Shown here: piece after piece, positions 35,161-44,210 of the stretch
Position numbering within the stretch: position 1 is the first letter of the stretch
How the letters are laid out: every line of letters starts with the position of its first letter
Assembly: GCF_022811925.1 (NCBI RefSeq)
Contig: NZ_CP065511.1
Coordinates: forward strand, 1,729,501 to 1,793,500
Length of the DNA stretch: 64,000 nt
Direction of reading: 5' to 3'
Origin: Cytobacillus oceanisediminis
Lineage (GTDB): Bacteria > Bacillota > Bacilli > Bacillales > Cytobacillaceae
Notes under the pieces: generated by a model
What the model was told of the DNA's origin: nothing
What the model saw: the letters and a program-made list of their open reading frames with translations, nothing else
Databases searched by the model: none
Translations under genes and position numbers: made by a program

Positions 35161-35430
35161 TCCGCGCAGAACAGAAGAACATCCGCGCGTAAAGAATCTG
35201 TCTCCGCGTAGAAAGGCGAGAAAAATACGCACAAAATGACGAATACCGCGTACTCAGGCACGTTACGCGCGAAAAGGAATAATATCCACGCGAAAAGAGT
35301 CTGTTTCCGCACAAAAATACAAAAAAGCGCGCGCAAAAGGATATACACCGCGCAAAACAGACAAATATCCGCGCCTAAAAATCCGCCTTCGCGCACAAGA
35401 CCAGAAATCAGCACGCAAACTCGTGTTTCC
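35161..35430. repeat. Degenerate tandem array of about 13 units of about 21 bp (TCCGCGCNNAAA...)
   Basis: Units start at 35161, 35182, 35203, 35226, 35245, 35264, 35285, 35306, 35327, 35347, 35368, 35388 and 35410. Each opens with TCCGCGC or a close variant, followed by an A-rich half; seven of the twelve intervals are exactly 21 bases. The CG-rich blocks stand out from the AT-rich surroundings. There are no unique spacers, so it is not a CRISPR. Open frames on both strands exist only because 21 is a multiple of three. Function is unknown. Confidence 0.8.
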
Positions 35431-35485
35431 TAATAAGCCAAATGGGGAAAAGAAGCAGCATAAACGAAATTGGGAGGTTTGCAAA

Positions 35486-35686
35486 ATGGATGAACTTAAA
35501 ACACAGGATCGGGAAAATACGATGAGGGAAATTTACTCCATATTGGAGGGCGGACTTCAGCGGGAAATGCATAAAGGCGAGTACAAGCTTGTTTCAGAAT
35601 GGGTAAGCGGTTTTAATTTGGAGGAAAGAGCTACGATATTAAATATGCTTAAGGAGCTTACCAACAAGCATATCCGAATTGATTAA
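35486..35686 (+). CDS. Hypothetical helical protein (66 residues)
   Basis: ATG 35486 is chosen because GGGAGG lies 9 bases before it; the frame opens earlier inside the repeat array but has no support there. The product MDELKTQDRENTMREIYSIL with LVSEWVSGFNLEERATILNM is soluble and predicted all-helical. Family not recognised. It lies just after the 21-bp repeat array. Confidence 0.65.
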   Translation: MDELKTQDRENTMREIYSILEGGLQREMHKGEYKLVSEWVSGFNLEERATILNMLKELTNKHIRID

Positions 35687-35733
35687 TGAAAAGCAGGCAG
35701 ATGCCTGCATTCAAGCTGCCGAACATTAGCCTA

Positions 35734-35763
35734 TTGACAATTAAAGCCAGAAGCTTATATACT
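35734..35763 (+). promoter_or_regulatory. Sigma-A promoter of the ABC-F gene
   Basis: TTGACA (35734-35739) and TATACT (35758-35763), spacing 18 bases. A start near 35770 gives a leader of about 255 bases before the ABC-F ATG at 36025. Confidence 0.7.
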
Positions 35764-35769
35764 ACAATC

Positions 35770-36024
35770 AAATAGTTTGAAAGGATGATTAAGGGGCATG
35801 AAGTTATAATCTTATTTTTTCTGGTATCTTTTTTATATTTAAAAAGTTTAACCCGGAGAACATAGGATTTAGTGTGCCTTTTTTAAATCATCCCTTATCG
35901 GAACTGACATCTTTTATATTTGTCTGTAAGCGGATCAAATTTTATTTAGGCGCGCGTTTTTTATGTATTTGCACTATTTCTAATGATGAGTGCACATCCT
36001 CTCCGGGTATGGGGAGGTTTTTTT
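35770..36024 (+). promoter_or_regulatory. Probable attenuating leader of the ABC-F gene
   Basis: The long leader has several possible hairpins. GTGTGCC (35873-35879) can pair with GGCGCGC (35949-35955), which runs into T6. TGCACT pairs with AGTGCA just before the gene. CCTCTCC pairs with GGGGAGG (35998-36017), followed by T7; this last stem buries the ribosome site GGGGAGG. Antibiotic-induced ribosome stalling in such leaders controls several ABC-F genes. No convincing leader peptide was found. Confidence 0.55.
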
Positions 36025-37803
36025 ATGTGTGCAAATAAACGTATACTCAACAATCAGAACAATAATAAACTGCCGATTCTCAAGGCCAGGGATCTTCAAA
36101 AGTCATTCGGTGATAAAGCGGTGTTTTCTAATTTGGACTTCGATATTTATCAGCAGGACAGCATCGGCCTTGTTGGCTTAAATGGCACAGGTAAAACTAC
36201 ATTGGCCAGTATTTTGTTCGGCAGTATTCAAGCGGATAAAGGCACTATCGAGCGGATGAAGGTGCCATGCAGAATTGGCTATCTGCATCAATCAGCAGAT
36301 TATTCTGTCAGTGAAATTCATAATTTTAACCAATCTCCCGATGAAGAGATTCTTCAGCGGGCAAGCAAACTAGGCCTTTCAAAACTCCATGAATGGAAGC
36401 CGGATAGACTTGATTCTTTGAGCGGCGGCGAAAGACTGAAGCTTGCTTTAGCTAAGGTCTGGTCATCAAAACCGGATATGCTGATTTTGGATGAACCTAC
36501 TAATCATTTGGACTTACAGGGCATCGAATGGCTTATTAGCGAAATCAGCAATTTCAGCGGCCCGGTCCTGATTATTTCCCATGACCGTCATTTCCTTGAT
36601 CAGGCTGTCAGAAAAATTTTTGAACTGCAGGAAGGCATCCTCACCATTTATCAGGGGAATTACACAGCCTACCGGGAGCAAAAACAGAAAAACTTTGATG
36701 ATCAGCTTCATCAATTTAATGTTCAGCAGAAAGAGATCGAACGCATTGAAAATCAGATGTCTAATTTAAAAAAATGGTCTGAAAAAGCTCACAGGGAATC
36801 AACTAAAGGCGGAAGTCCTTCTGAGAATAGGCAGATGGGCTTCAAAGAATATCACAGAGTGAAAGCCAAAAAGATGGATCAGCAGATTAAGTCAAAAATG
36901 AAAAGGCTTCAGCAGGAGCTGGATAAAAATAAAGTTGAGAAGCCGGAAGAAGAGGCGAAAGTACATTTTCAATTTGATTCGTCAGGCAAAAGAGGGAAGA
37001 GAATCATTGAAGCTAAAAACCTCTCAAAAAGCTTTGGCGATCGGACTCTTTTCGAGGGTAGCCAATTTTATATCAAGCATGGTGAAAAAATAGGGATTCT
37101 TGGAGCAAACGGGGCAGGCAAGTCTACTTTTATCCGTATGCTTTTGGATGAAGTACCACCTACTGATGGAGAACTTTGGGTCAGCAGTACTTTAAAGATT
37201 GCTTATTTAAACCAGGATGTCAATGATTTGCCCTTAACAAAAAATGCCGTAGAGGCACTTGATCTCACCGATCGGGAGCTGATTTTCAAGGCAAGGACCC
37301 TGTTAGCGAATTTGGGGATGAAGGAACAGAAGTTAAATCAGCCGATTGAACAGCTTAGCATGGGGGAGCGAATTAGGGTCAAACTTACAGACATGCTTTT
37401 AAAGGAATATGACGTGCTTATACTAGATGAACCGACGAATCATTTGGATTTGCCGAGCAGGGAACAATTTGAAAAAACGCTCAATGAATTTTCAGGGACG
37501 CTCATCATTATTTCTCATGATTTATACTTTTTGGAGAAGTTAAGCTCAAGATTACTTGTATTTGAAGAAAATAAAATTACCAGATTTGAAATGGACCTGA
37601 AGGAATATCAGATGAAATCCAGAACTTCCAAGCAGGAAAAAGATCATGACTCCACGAAAGAGCAAATTATGGTTATTGATAACCGCATCAGTGCGATACT
37701 GGGAGAACTCAGTCTGCTTGTTCCGGGTGACGGCAAATATGCGGAATTGGATAAAGAGTTTAATGGCTTAATATCTAAAAAAAGAAATTTATTAAATCAA
37801 TAA
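36025..37803 (+). CDS. ABC-F ATPase, probable ribosomal protection protein
   Basis: About 592 residues from ATG 36025, which has GGGGAGG 8 bases upstream; the frame is open to 35983. It has two ABC domains and no membrane segments: Walker A LVGLNGTGKTTLAS, signature LSGGERLKLALAK and Walker B LILDEPTNHLDL in the first; GANGAGKSTF, LSMGERIRVK and LDEPTNHLDL in the second. A charged linker (about 225-310) lies between them and a C-terminal extension (about 530-592) follows. It likely relieves antibiotic or stalled ribosomes. The leader points to resistance type (Vml/Vga/Lsa-like), but drug range cannot be read. Confidence 0.88.
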   Translation: MCANKRILNNQNNNKLPILKARDLQKSFGDKAVFSNLDFDIYQQDSIGLVGLNGTGKTTLASILFGSIQADKGTIERMKVPCRIGYLHQSADYSVSEIHNFNQSPDEEILQRASKLGLSKLHEWKPDRLDSLSGGERLKLALAKVWSSKPDMLILDEPTNHLDLQGIEWLISEISNFSGPVLIISHDRHFLDQAVRKIFELQEGILTIYQGNYTAYREQKQKNFDDQLHQFNVQQKEIERIENQMSNLKKWSEKAHRESTKGGSPSENRQMGFKEYHRVKAKKMDQQIKSKMKRLQQELDKNKVEKPEEEAKVHFQFDSSGKRGKRIIEAKNLSKSFGDRTLFEGSQFYIKHGEKIGILGANGAGKSTFIRMLLDEVPPTDGELWVSSTLKIAYLNQDVNDLPLTKNAVEALDLTDRELIFKARTLLANLGMKEQKLNQPIEQLSMGERIRVKLTDMLLKEYDVLILDEPTNHLDLPSREQFEKTLNEFSGTLIIISHDLYFLEKLSSRLLVFEENKITRFEMDLKEYQMKSRTSKQEKDHDSTKEQIMVIDNRISAILGELSLLVPGDGKYAELDKEFNGLISKKRNLLNQ

Positions 37804-37807
37804 GTGC

Positions 37808-37844
37808 AAAAAGGCGGGCCCTAATAATAATGGGCCTGCCTTTT
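37808..37844. terminator. Bidirectional terminator between ABC-F and protease genes
   Basis: AAAAGGCGGGCCC pairs with GGGCCTGCCTTTT (one G-T pair) around an AT-rich loop. Confidence 0.85.
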
Positions 37845-37857
37845 CATCTGATTTTTA

Positions 37858-40800
37858 CTACTTTTTAGTGCTGTTATTCTTCTTTTTCGCGTTAATCCAC
37901 AGTTTGCCTTCTGCTGTCTTGCGAGTTTCATTGCCGTAGTCATCCGTTACCTTCACTTCAATTTCGGCACCAGGTGCCTTTACATTTGAAGTGGCAGTAT
38001 AGTAGCCGACATAATGGCCCGGGGAAGTTTCCATCATTGGAAGCTCAGTAGCGTTATTCAGCTGTCCGCCGGCATTTGTTAAAGGCATTCTAATGGCAAA
38101 CGTAGCTTTTAACCCTGGTTCGCTATCAAATTCGATTTTTACCGATTCGCCTTTTTTAAGTTCTTTATCTTCTGCAGGAAGAAGATTTTCTATGGCAGGA
38201 GCGGTGTATTTTGCATCGACCGTTATTGTTTTTTCTTCGGTGTTCTTCGCTTTATCCTGTGCTGTTACCGTAATGGTGTTTTCACCTTCATCCAGCAGGA
38301 TGCGAAGAGAGTATTCACCATCTGTAACCTTTGCTGCCTGGCCGTTTACTTTAACCCAATCAAGGTTATCGTCTGAAACGGTTCCTTTAACAGTGACTGT
38401 TTCTTTGTTTGTTTTAGATTTATCTGCAGGACTTGTTATTGCCAATTCCGGCTTAGTTTTGTCATATATTACTTTTACAGGTTCAGAGGCATCAGTAGAT
38501 CCTGACTCTGTAGCTGCCTTCGCAGTAAGAGTATTTTCCCCTTCGGAAAGTGAAACTTCACTTGAGAATGTACCTTCTTCAGTTGTTTCTGCTGATGCGA
38601 CTTCCTCTCCATTATTAAATACTTTTACAGTAGTTGTAGGAGCGGAAGTACCTTCAACTGTAACTTTACCTTGGTTTGTGAAGGTTCCGTCAGCTGGAGA
38701 AGTGATGACAGGTGCAGTTACTTCATAGTTCACTGTCGCACGGATCATATAGTTTCCTTCATCCTCAGGAGAAGGAGACCATGCTCCGCCAACAAGCTGC
38801 CAGCTGCGTCCTGCATTTTCTCCATCCTCATCTGTTCCAAGACCAGGAGCATTTGGATTCGGTGCTGATTGGATATATACCAGATAGAAGTCACCATTAG
38901 TAACGATTCCTTCATCACTTAGGTCTATATGTGTCCATTCACCGTTTCTTAAAGCTGTTGCTTCAAATGGTCCAGCCAGCTTTTTACCAGGTGCTCCATC
39001 TGGTCCGCTTGCATCGTATACTTCTACTTTGAAGTCTGTTCCGCCAGGAGTCGGCCAGCTGGTATCCCAGAAGCGGAATAAGCCGCCAGTCACCATTGCA
39101 CTGTCATGGCCGGATGCAAGGGACATTTTAACTGCCCAGCCATTGCCGGCATCGTAGAATGCACGTGCGTTTTCAGCTGTACCATCATCATATCCGATTT
39201 CACCCGGGTATCCGATAAATGGCTTTAGCTCAATATTTTGATCTAGTGAAGAGCCGCCTTCGATCGTAATGCTCTGCTCCTTGCTGTAGTAGGAAGGTGC
39301 CATAGCTTTTAAAGTGTATGTGCCTTCGTAGGCTGTGATTGTATATTCACCGTTTTCATTAGTTGTTACTGGCTGTACTGCCGCATCTTCTATTAAAAGA
39401 AGCGTAGTATTCGCAACAGGCTCTCCAGTTGCTTCATTTGTCACAACACCTGTGACTGTCCCTTTTGGTATTTCCTCAAGGACGAAATTTGCGGTTGCTT
39501 CTCCATCCTGCGGGATATTTACGCTTTGCGTTTGAGAACGGTAACCGTAAGCTTCTGCCATTACCGTAAACTCGCCTGAAGCATGTGTCATTTCATAAGA
39601 ACCATTCTGCGGATTTGTAAATATGGATCTGCCTGATTCCAGCACACTTACTTCGGCAGTAAGCGGAAGCAGCACAGGCGCAGGCTGCTGCTGTTTATCA
39701 TCATCTTTTGCAGGAGCATTCTTTTTAGGTACAATGCTATCCGGATTTACCTTTTCTTTCTTTAGTTCTGCAGAAGGTTTATCTTTGCTGATGCCCGGCT
39801 GAGCTTTACCTGCAGGTTCAACTGGAGTATCAGATAATTGGACATCATCGATATACCAGCCTTGCTTCTGAACAGATCCATCGGTAGTCATATTGAATGC
39901 TACATAAATTCTCTGTCCTGCATACGCACTTAAATCCACTTCTGCATTTACCCAGTCTGTTGTATTACCGTTTACGCGAAGAACCTGTTCCCAGTTTTCC
40001 ATGTCAGTTGAAACGAATACATGGCCGTAATCATAACGGTTTTCAAGCTCGTGCCATTGCTTGAACTGAAGGTAGGCATTGCCTTCCGGCAGGTCAATAG
40101 GAGGCATCTGCAGATTCATGTTTGCTCTATTGGCATAGGTGCCGTCCAGATTTGTAGCATATACTTTCTCTCCCGAAGCAGCACTGCCAGGACCTGTTGT
40201 TGGGACACCCCACTCCCAGCTGTTTTCCGGTCCATATGAAGTCCAGCCGACAGGCTGTGATTCAAAGTCCTGAGAATAGCCGATGCTGATTCCAGGTCTT
40301 ACTGCAACTTCATAGGAGTCAGTTTCAGTTAAATTTCCGCCAAAATCATTTACCTTCCATTTATAAGTTACGGAAGGTTCGGCGATGTCTTCTCCAGGAA
40401 TAACTGCCTGGTAAGTACCATCTTTATAGTTTCCAGCTGTTATTTCGGCCTCAATGACTGCCCAGCTGCCGTCAGCTTTTAAGTATTCAAGATCAACTCT
40501 TGTGACGCTTACATTATCTGATGCCGTCAATTCAAGTGCCAGATTCATTCCTGCATATGTTTCCTGAGGTGCTTCGTGATTGGCTGCAGGAGCTTCTGAG
40601 TCGTCTCCTTCTTTTGCAACCTGGCCTTTAATTTTTCCAAGACCGGTAAGTACGGAAGAAACCGCATCGAAGGCGTTGACGAGCCCATATCCAAAACCAT
40701 TATTTGGTGTCTCAGGATAAGTACCATTTGTCAGTGGAGTAGAGGTAGTCAGTAAAATTTCCTCCATCTCTTCAACAGTCAGACTTGAGTCAACCTGGCG

Positions 40801-42192
40801 GAGCAGCGCGGCAACCGCGGAAACATGCGGGCCAGCCATGGAAGTTCCATTCCAGCCGCCTTCATATCCGCTTCCAGGTACTGAGGAACGAATGTTAACA
40901 CCGGGTGCAGATACATCAGGCTTAATTTCATCGTATGGTGATGGTCCCAGCAATGAGAAGCTGCCTAAACCATTATTAATATCTGTCGCACCAGTTGCGA
41001 ATGATTCCGGGTAGTTAGCCGGTGTAGCAACAGAACCGGGTCCGCCAGGATTAAACAAAGTTGTGTTTCCGGCAGAGAACTCTGGGAAAATTTCAGCTGC
41101 CCGCCATGCCTGAACCATTGGGCGATACCACTCATCCAGCCCAGGTCCGCCGCCCCATGAATTGTTGACAACATCCGGAGCTTTTTCAGGATGCGGGTTT
41201 CCTTCAGCATCCTTTGGAGCTAGAATCCATTCACCGGCTTCAAGCAGATCTACGTCAGTTCCTCCGCTTGCAGTGAAGGCTTTTACTGCAATCCACTTCG
41301 CACCAGGTGCAACACCAATCTGATTGGCTCCATTTGGCTCGGATCCAACCATTGTTCCAGTTACGTGGGTCCCATGTCCCTGATCATCATATGGTGCTGT
41401 CTGGCCTGCTGTGGCATCAAACCAGCTGAATTCATGTGTTGGAGAATCGGGTTGTGCAGGGTTATAGCCCCGGTATTTTTCTTTTAACGCCGGGTGGTTC
41501 CACTGAACACCTGTATCAATGGATGCAACGACAGTACCAGATCCGTCGATTCCCATTTCCCATACAGCAGGAGCGCCGACACGGTCAATATTCCACTCGA
41601 TTGAACTGGTTTCTGCTTGTGTTTTGAGAGCTTTTTCGGCTTCCTTTACTGGCTTATGAAGCTGTCTAGTTTCGTTTGGAAGGATTTTTTCTACTTCAGG
41701 AAACACCGCGATTTGTTCCATAACGTCCTTTGTAGCTGTTACTGCAATGGCATTGACGATGTAGAAGGATTGAACATCTTTTGCCTTGCCGTCTTTTTCC
41801 TGCTTTTTAAGGAAATCTGTGACATGGCCTTGAGTTTCAATAGCTGTAGATCTTAGTGAGGATAGGACTGCAGAGCGTTTCATGTACTTGGATTTAGAGG
41901 CTGTCAGTTTTTGGGATGCAGCCGCTTTTTCAGCTTTCTTGGCTGCTGCTGAAGTATCAGCTTGTTCTTTAAACTTTATCAGGAATGTTACTTTATCTTC
42001 TTTATCAAATTGTTTCAGCAATGAGCTGTTTATTTTGCTTTTTGCTGTCTGAGGTGCAGCTTTCTTAACTGAGGTATGCGGAGAGCTCTTACTTTCGGCT
42101 GATCCCATGCCTGGGAACATCAGCGGCAAAATCAGAAAAGCTGTCAGCATCACATAAAGAATGCGATTCAATGATTTTCTTTTTCTTTTCAA
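37858..42192 (-). CDS. bpr: Large secreted subtilisin-like protease (bacillopeptidase F-like)
   Basis: This 1444-residue protein has a signal peptide (1-32), an inhibitor I9 propeptide (about 55-190) and an S8 catalytic domain (about 200-515) with Asp226 in SIDTGVQ, His273 in GHGTHVTG and Ser451 in NGTSMAGPHV. A MAM/immune-inhibitor-A-like domain (about 645-795), two carboxypeptidase-regulatory-like beta domains (about 870-1000), a jelly-roll-like part and two or three Ig-like domains (about 1170-1420) follow. Length and layout match bacillopeptidase F. Start is TTG 42192 with AAGGAGGG 6 bases before it. Confidence 0.9.
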   Translation of the reverse strand: MKRKRKSLNRILYVMLTAFLILPLMFPGMGSAESKSSPHTSVKKAAPQTAKSKINSSLLKQFDKEDKVTFLIKFKEQADTSAAAKKAEKAAASQKLTASKSKYMKRSAVLSSLRSTAIETQGHVTDFLKKQEKDGKAKDVQSFYIVNAIAVTATKDVMEQIAVFPEVEKILPNETRQLHKPVKEAEKALKTQAETSSIEWNIDRVGAPAVWEMGIDGSGTVVASIDTGVQWNHPALKEKYRGYNPAQPDSPTHEFSWFDATAGQTAPYDDQGHGTHVTGTMVGSEPNGANQIGVAPGAKWIAVKAFTASGGTDVDLLEAGEWILAPKDAEGNPHPEKAPDVVNNSWGGGPGLDEWYRPMVQAWRAAEIFPEFSAGNTTLFNPGGPGSVATPANYPESFATGATDINNGLGSFSLLGPSPYDEIKPDVSAPGVNIRSSVPGSGYEGGWNGTSMAGPHVSAVAALLRQVDSSLTVEEMEEILLTTSTPLTNGTYPETPNNGFGYGLVNAFDAVSSVLTGLGKIKGQVAKEGDDSEAPAANHEAPQETYAGMNLALELTASDNVSVTRVDLEYLKADGSWAVIEAEITAGNYKDGTYQAVIPGEDIAEPSVTYKWKVNDFGGNLTETDSYEVAVRPGISIGYSQDFESQPVGWTSYGPENSWEWGVPTTGPGSAASGEKVYATNLDGTYANRANMNLQMPPIDLPEGNAYLQFKQWHELENRYDYGHVFVSTDMENWEQVLRVNGNTTDWVNAEVDLSAYAGQRIYVAFNMTTDGSVQKQGWYIDDVQLSDTPVEPAGKAQPGISKDKPSAELKKEKVNPDSIVPKKNAPAKDDDKQQQPAPVLLPLTAEVSVLESGRSIFTNPQNGSYEMTHASGEFTVMAEAYGYRSQTQSVNIPQDGEATANFVLEEIPKGTVTGVVTNEATGEPVANTTLLLIEDAAVQPVTTNENGEYTITAYEGTYTLKAMAPSYYSKEQSITIEGGSSLDQNIELKPFIGYPGEIGYDDGTAENARAFYDAGNGWAVKMSLASGHDSAMVTGGLFRFWDTSWPTPGGTDFKVEVYDASGPDGAPGKKLAGPFEATALRNGEWTHIDLSDEGIVTNGDFYLVYIQSAPNPNAPGLGTDEDGENAGRSWQLVGGAWSPSPEDEGNYMIRATVNYEVTAPVITSPADGTFTNQGKVTVEGTSAPTTTVKVFNNGEEVASAETTEEGTFSSEVSLSEGENTLTAKAATESGSTDASEPVKVIYDKTKPELAITSPADKSKTNKETVTVKGTVSDDNLDWVKVNGQAAKVTDGEYSLRILLDEGENTITVTAQDKAKNTEEKTITVDAKYTAPAIENLLPAEDKELKKGESVKIEFDSEPGLKATFAIRMPLTNAGGQLNNATELPMMETSPGHYVGYYTATSNVKAPGAEIEVKVTDDYGNETRKTAEGKLWINAKKKNNSTKK

Positions 42193-42824
42193 AAAATTCC
42201 CTCCTTGTTTTGTTTAATTCCTTAAAAAGCGTTTTCTGGCAGAAAGAACTCAATCACCTCCTAAGGGTATTTTCCAAAAATGGAAAACCCTTCCGTTAAC
42301 AAAAACTTTAGCTGAAGATTCAGTTGGAGATTGTCGAAAAATGAAGTTTGCTGCTGTGGAAAGAATAAAATAGCTAGAAGGTTTTAGAGCATTCATAAGG
42401 TTACAGTCTTAAAGATTCAACTTAACCTGGTTATATCTAGATGAAAAGAATCATTTTTACACAGAAAGATTGGAATAGTAATAATTTTTGGAAAAAATAA
42501 GAAAAAGGAGGGAGGCAGTATTTTCCCAGAATGATAAAATGAATAAAAAGAGGGGGAGCTTAAAAGATCGCCTTTCATCAATACAATAGGAAAATAGGAA
42601 ATAAATTATCTGAAAATGGGTATTTTGAAGTGTAACTTTCTCTGTATTTACTTGTTAATTGCAGCTGGAAGAATGGTTACAGTGAAAATAACTCTTTCTT
42701 CGGAAATTTTCTAAATTAGTACGATGGAATCAGAACATCTGGCAAAAATAGGATAAATGAACAGGATTTGGATTTTGGTTTACCTGAAAGTTGATTTGAA
42801 TATTTTACATAAATATTGGAAAAG
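42193..42824. other. Intergenic region between bpr and the ECF sigma gene
   Basis: This AT-rich stretch of about 630 bases holds no gene that can be supported. On the minus strand an AGGAGGTGATTG ribosome-site-like sequence at about 42258-42270 could drive a short TTG-started frame overlapping the bpr start, but composition gives no support. No clear promoter for bpr was assigned. Confidence 0.5.
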
Positions 42825-42850
42825 TGTTTCTTTTCTATTTTTCATTCGTC
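42825..42850 (+). promoter_or_regulatory. ECF-type promoter, probably autoregulatory
   Basis: TGTTTC (42825-42830) and CGTC (42847-42850) are separated by 16 bases, resembling sigma-X/sigma-V promoters (TGTAAC N16-17 CGTC). It sits 26 bases before the sigma gene, typical of self-activation. Confidence 0.55.
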
Positions 42851-42875
42851 TAATAATACGCGAGGGGGCGCCACA

Positions 42876-43412
42876 ATGGAGAGAATATCGGCAGAAGCTT
42901 TTGAAGATATATACAGCGAATACAGCGATCGAATTTATGGATACATATTTCTTCTCGTGAATGATAAGGAAGTCGCCGAAGATCTGACACAGGACACCTT
43001 TATAAAAGCTTATAAATATATGAGCCAATTTAATGGGGAGTCCCAGATCTTTACTTGGCTGGTCCGTATATCAAGAAATGTAGCCATTGATTATTTGCGC
43101 AAAAAAAACAGATTCAAATTTTTCTCAATTGAAAAATTCCAGCTCCAATCAGATGAAGATACTCCAACAGAGATTATGATTAAGGGTGAAAAAGTTACAC
43201 TCTTATATGAAGCAATCCGCCATTTGAAATTAAGCTATCAAGAAGTGCTCATTTTGAGAAAAATAAAGGAGTTTTCCATCAAGGAAACGGCCGAAATCTT
43301 GAATTGGAATGAAAACAAAGTAAAAATCACCACTTCCAGGGCACTCGCAGCACTAAAAAAAGAATTGCAGAAAAGGGGGGAAATCCATGAAGAACTCATT
43401 CGGATTCGATAA
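42876..43412 (+). CDS. ECF sigma-70 factor
   Basis: About 178 residues from ATG 42876 after GAGGGGGCG; an upstream in-frame ATG (42816) lies before the promoter. Region 2 is at about 10-75 (YSEYSDRIYGYIFLLVNDKE, EDLTQDTFIKAYKYMSQFNG, ISRNVAIDYLRKKNRF). Region 4 is at about 120-170 (LKLSYQEVLILRKIKEFSIK, ETAEILNWNENKVKITTSRA). It resembles SigX/SigV-type envelope-stress factors. The overlapping next gene encodes a likely anti-sigma. Confidence 0.9.
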   Translation: MERISAEAFEDIYSEYSDRIYGYIFLLVNDKEVAEDLTQDTFIKAYKYMSQFNGESQIFTWLVRISRNVAIDYLRKKNRFKFFSIEKFQLQSDEDTPTEIMIKGEKVTLLYEAIRHLKLSYQEVLILRKIKEFSIKETAEILNWNENKVKITTSRALAALKKELQKRGEIHEELIRIR

Positions 43413-43995
43413 TTCTTTTCGTGAATTGGACCGTATTCCGCGATCGCAAAAGCAAAAGCAGGATAGCCTGCAAAAAATATTGAGTGGTATAGAGGATAGG
43501 CCTAAAAGAAAGAAAAATATTTTTCCGCGATTTTTATCTGCTGCCGCTGTAATGGCTGCTTGTATCATGTTCGCTTTCATTATTTTTTCTGAGGATTCAA
43601 TGACAAGGGGCAGCAGCAGTGCAGATATGCTTGGGAATAGTTTTATCAGTCAAACAGCTATTGCTCTATCAGAAACTGAGAATTCCTTCTCTGCTGAAGG
43701 AACGTATTCTGCTGAAACTGCGACTGTAAAAGATGAAAAGTGGGAAAAGGCTGCAAGAACTGCCATTAATTCGGCAATGCCTGCAGAGGCCGCAATCGAC
43801 TCCAAACCACTATATGATATCCAATTTATTATTAAAGGCAAAGACCCACTTAAGGTGAAAGTCTGGAACGAGCATGGTGAGGTATATTTCAAGTCAATGG
43901 ACAGTGAGATCATGTATGCAGTTCCTTCTGAAGAGGGTGCCATATTCATTGAGTATTTGGAAGCCATTGCGAAAAGCATTCAAAAAAATCTTTAA
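43387..43995 (+). CDS. Probable membrane-anchored anti-sigma factor
   Basis: This 202-residue protein overlaps the sigma gene by 26 bases. It has a cytoplasmic N-terminus (about 1-45), one membrane segment (about 48-66, FLSAAAVMAACIMFAFIIF) and an extracellular Ser/Thr-rich part. The arrangement is that of an ECF anti-sigma; no zinc-binding HCC motif is present. The C-terminal part (about 105-200) is not assigned. The role is inferred from position and topology. Confidence 0.75.
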   Translation: MKNSFGFDNSFRELDRIPRSQKQKQDSLQKILSGIEDRPKRKKNIFPRFLSAAAVMAACIMFAFIIFSEDSMTRGSSSADMLGNSFISQTAIALSETENSFSAEGTYSAETATVKDEKWEKAARTAINSAMPAEAAIDSKPLYDIQFIIKGKDPLKVKVWNEHGEVYFKSMDSEIMYAVPSEEGAIFIEYLEAIAKSIQKNL

Positions 43996-43998
43996 TTC

Positions 43999-44025
43999 AG
44001 ACTCCTTTTTAGGGGTCTTTTTTTA
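43999..44025 (+). terminator. Terminator after the sigma/anti-sigma operon
   Basis: AGACTCC pairs with GGGGTCT around a T-rich loop, then T7. Confidence 0.85.
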
Positions 44026-44210
44026 TTAGGCGAAAAGGCCTGAAAATTTACATATTCCGAGAATTTTTTCAAAATAATGTTTTATCCCCAAATAACAGGG
44101 TAGTTCTATCTTAGTTGATAATTAATTTATTTGCTGGCCAGATTTTCCTTTGCGCAGAGGATAGGCATAAGCTTTAAGCTGAAGATTAAATATTATTTAG
44201 GGGGAGCATC

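Noticed and set aside
35161-35430. CRISPR array
   Set aside because: Units are contiguous, degenerate and about 21 bp with no unique spacers of CRISPR length, and no cas genes are near.
35079-35484. Minus- and plus-strand open frames of 65-111 codons across the 21-bp repeat region
   Set aside because: The frames stay open because the unit length is a multiple of three; no ribosome site or plausible protein composition supports them, and the real gene begins at 35486.
35785-35862. Leader peptide for the ABC-F gene (ATG 35785 or the three-codon frame at 35798)
   Set aside because: The purine-rich sequences abut or nearly touch the start codons, leaving no workable ribosome-site spacing.
38093-38728. 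211-codon plus-strand frame inside the bpr gene
   Set aside because: It is antisense to a well-defined protein, has no ribosome site of note and shows no recognisable domain; typical shadow frame.
42216-42270. Short TTG-started frame upstream of bpr on the minus strand, as a leader peptide
   Set aside because: An AGGAGG site is present, but the frame overlaps the bpr start and lacks composition or conservation evidence.
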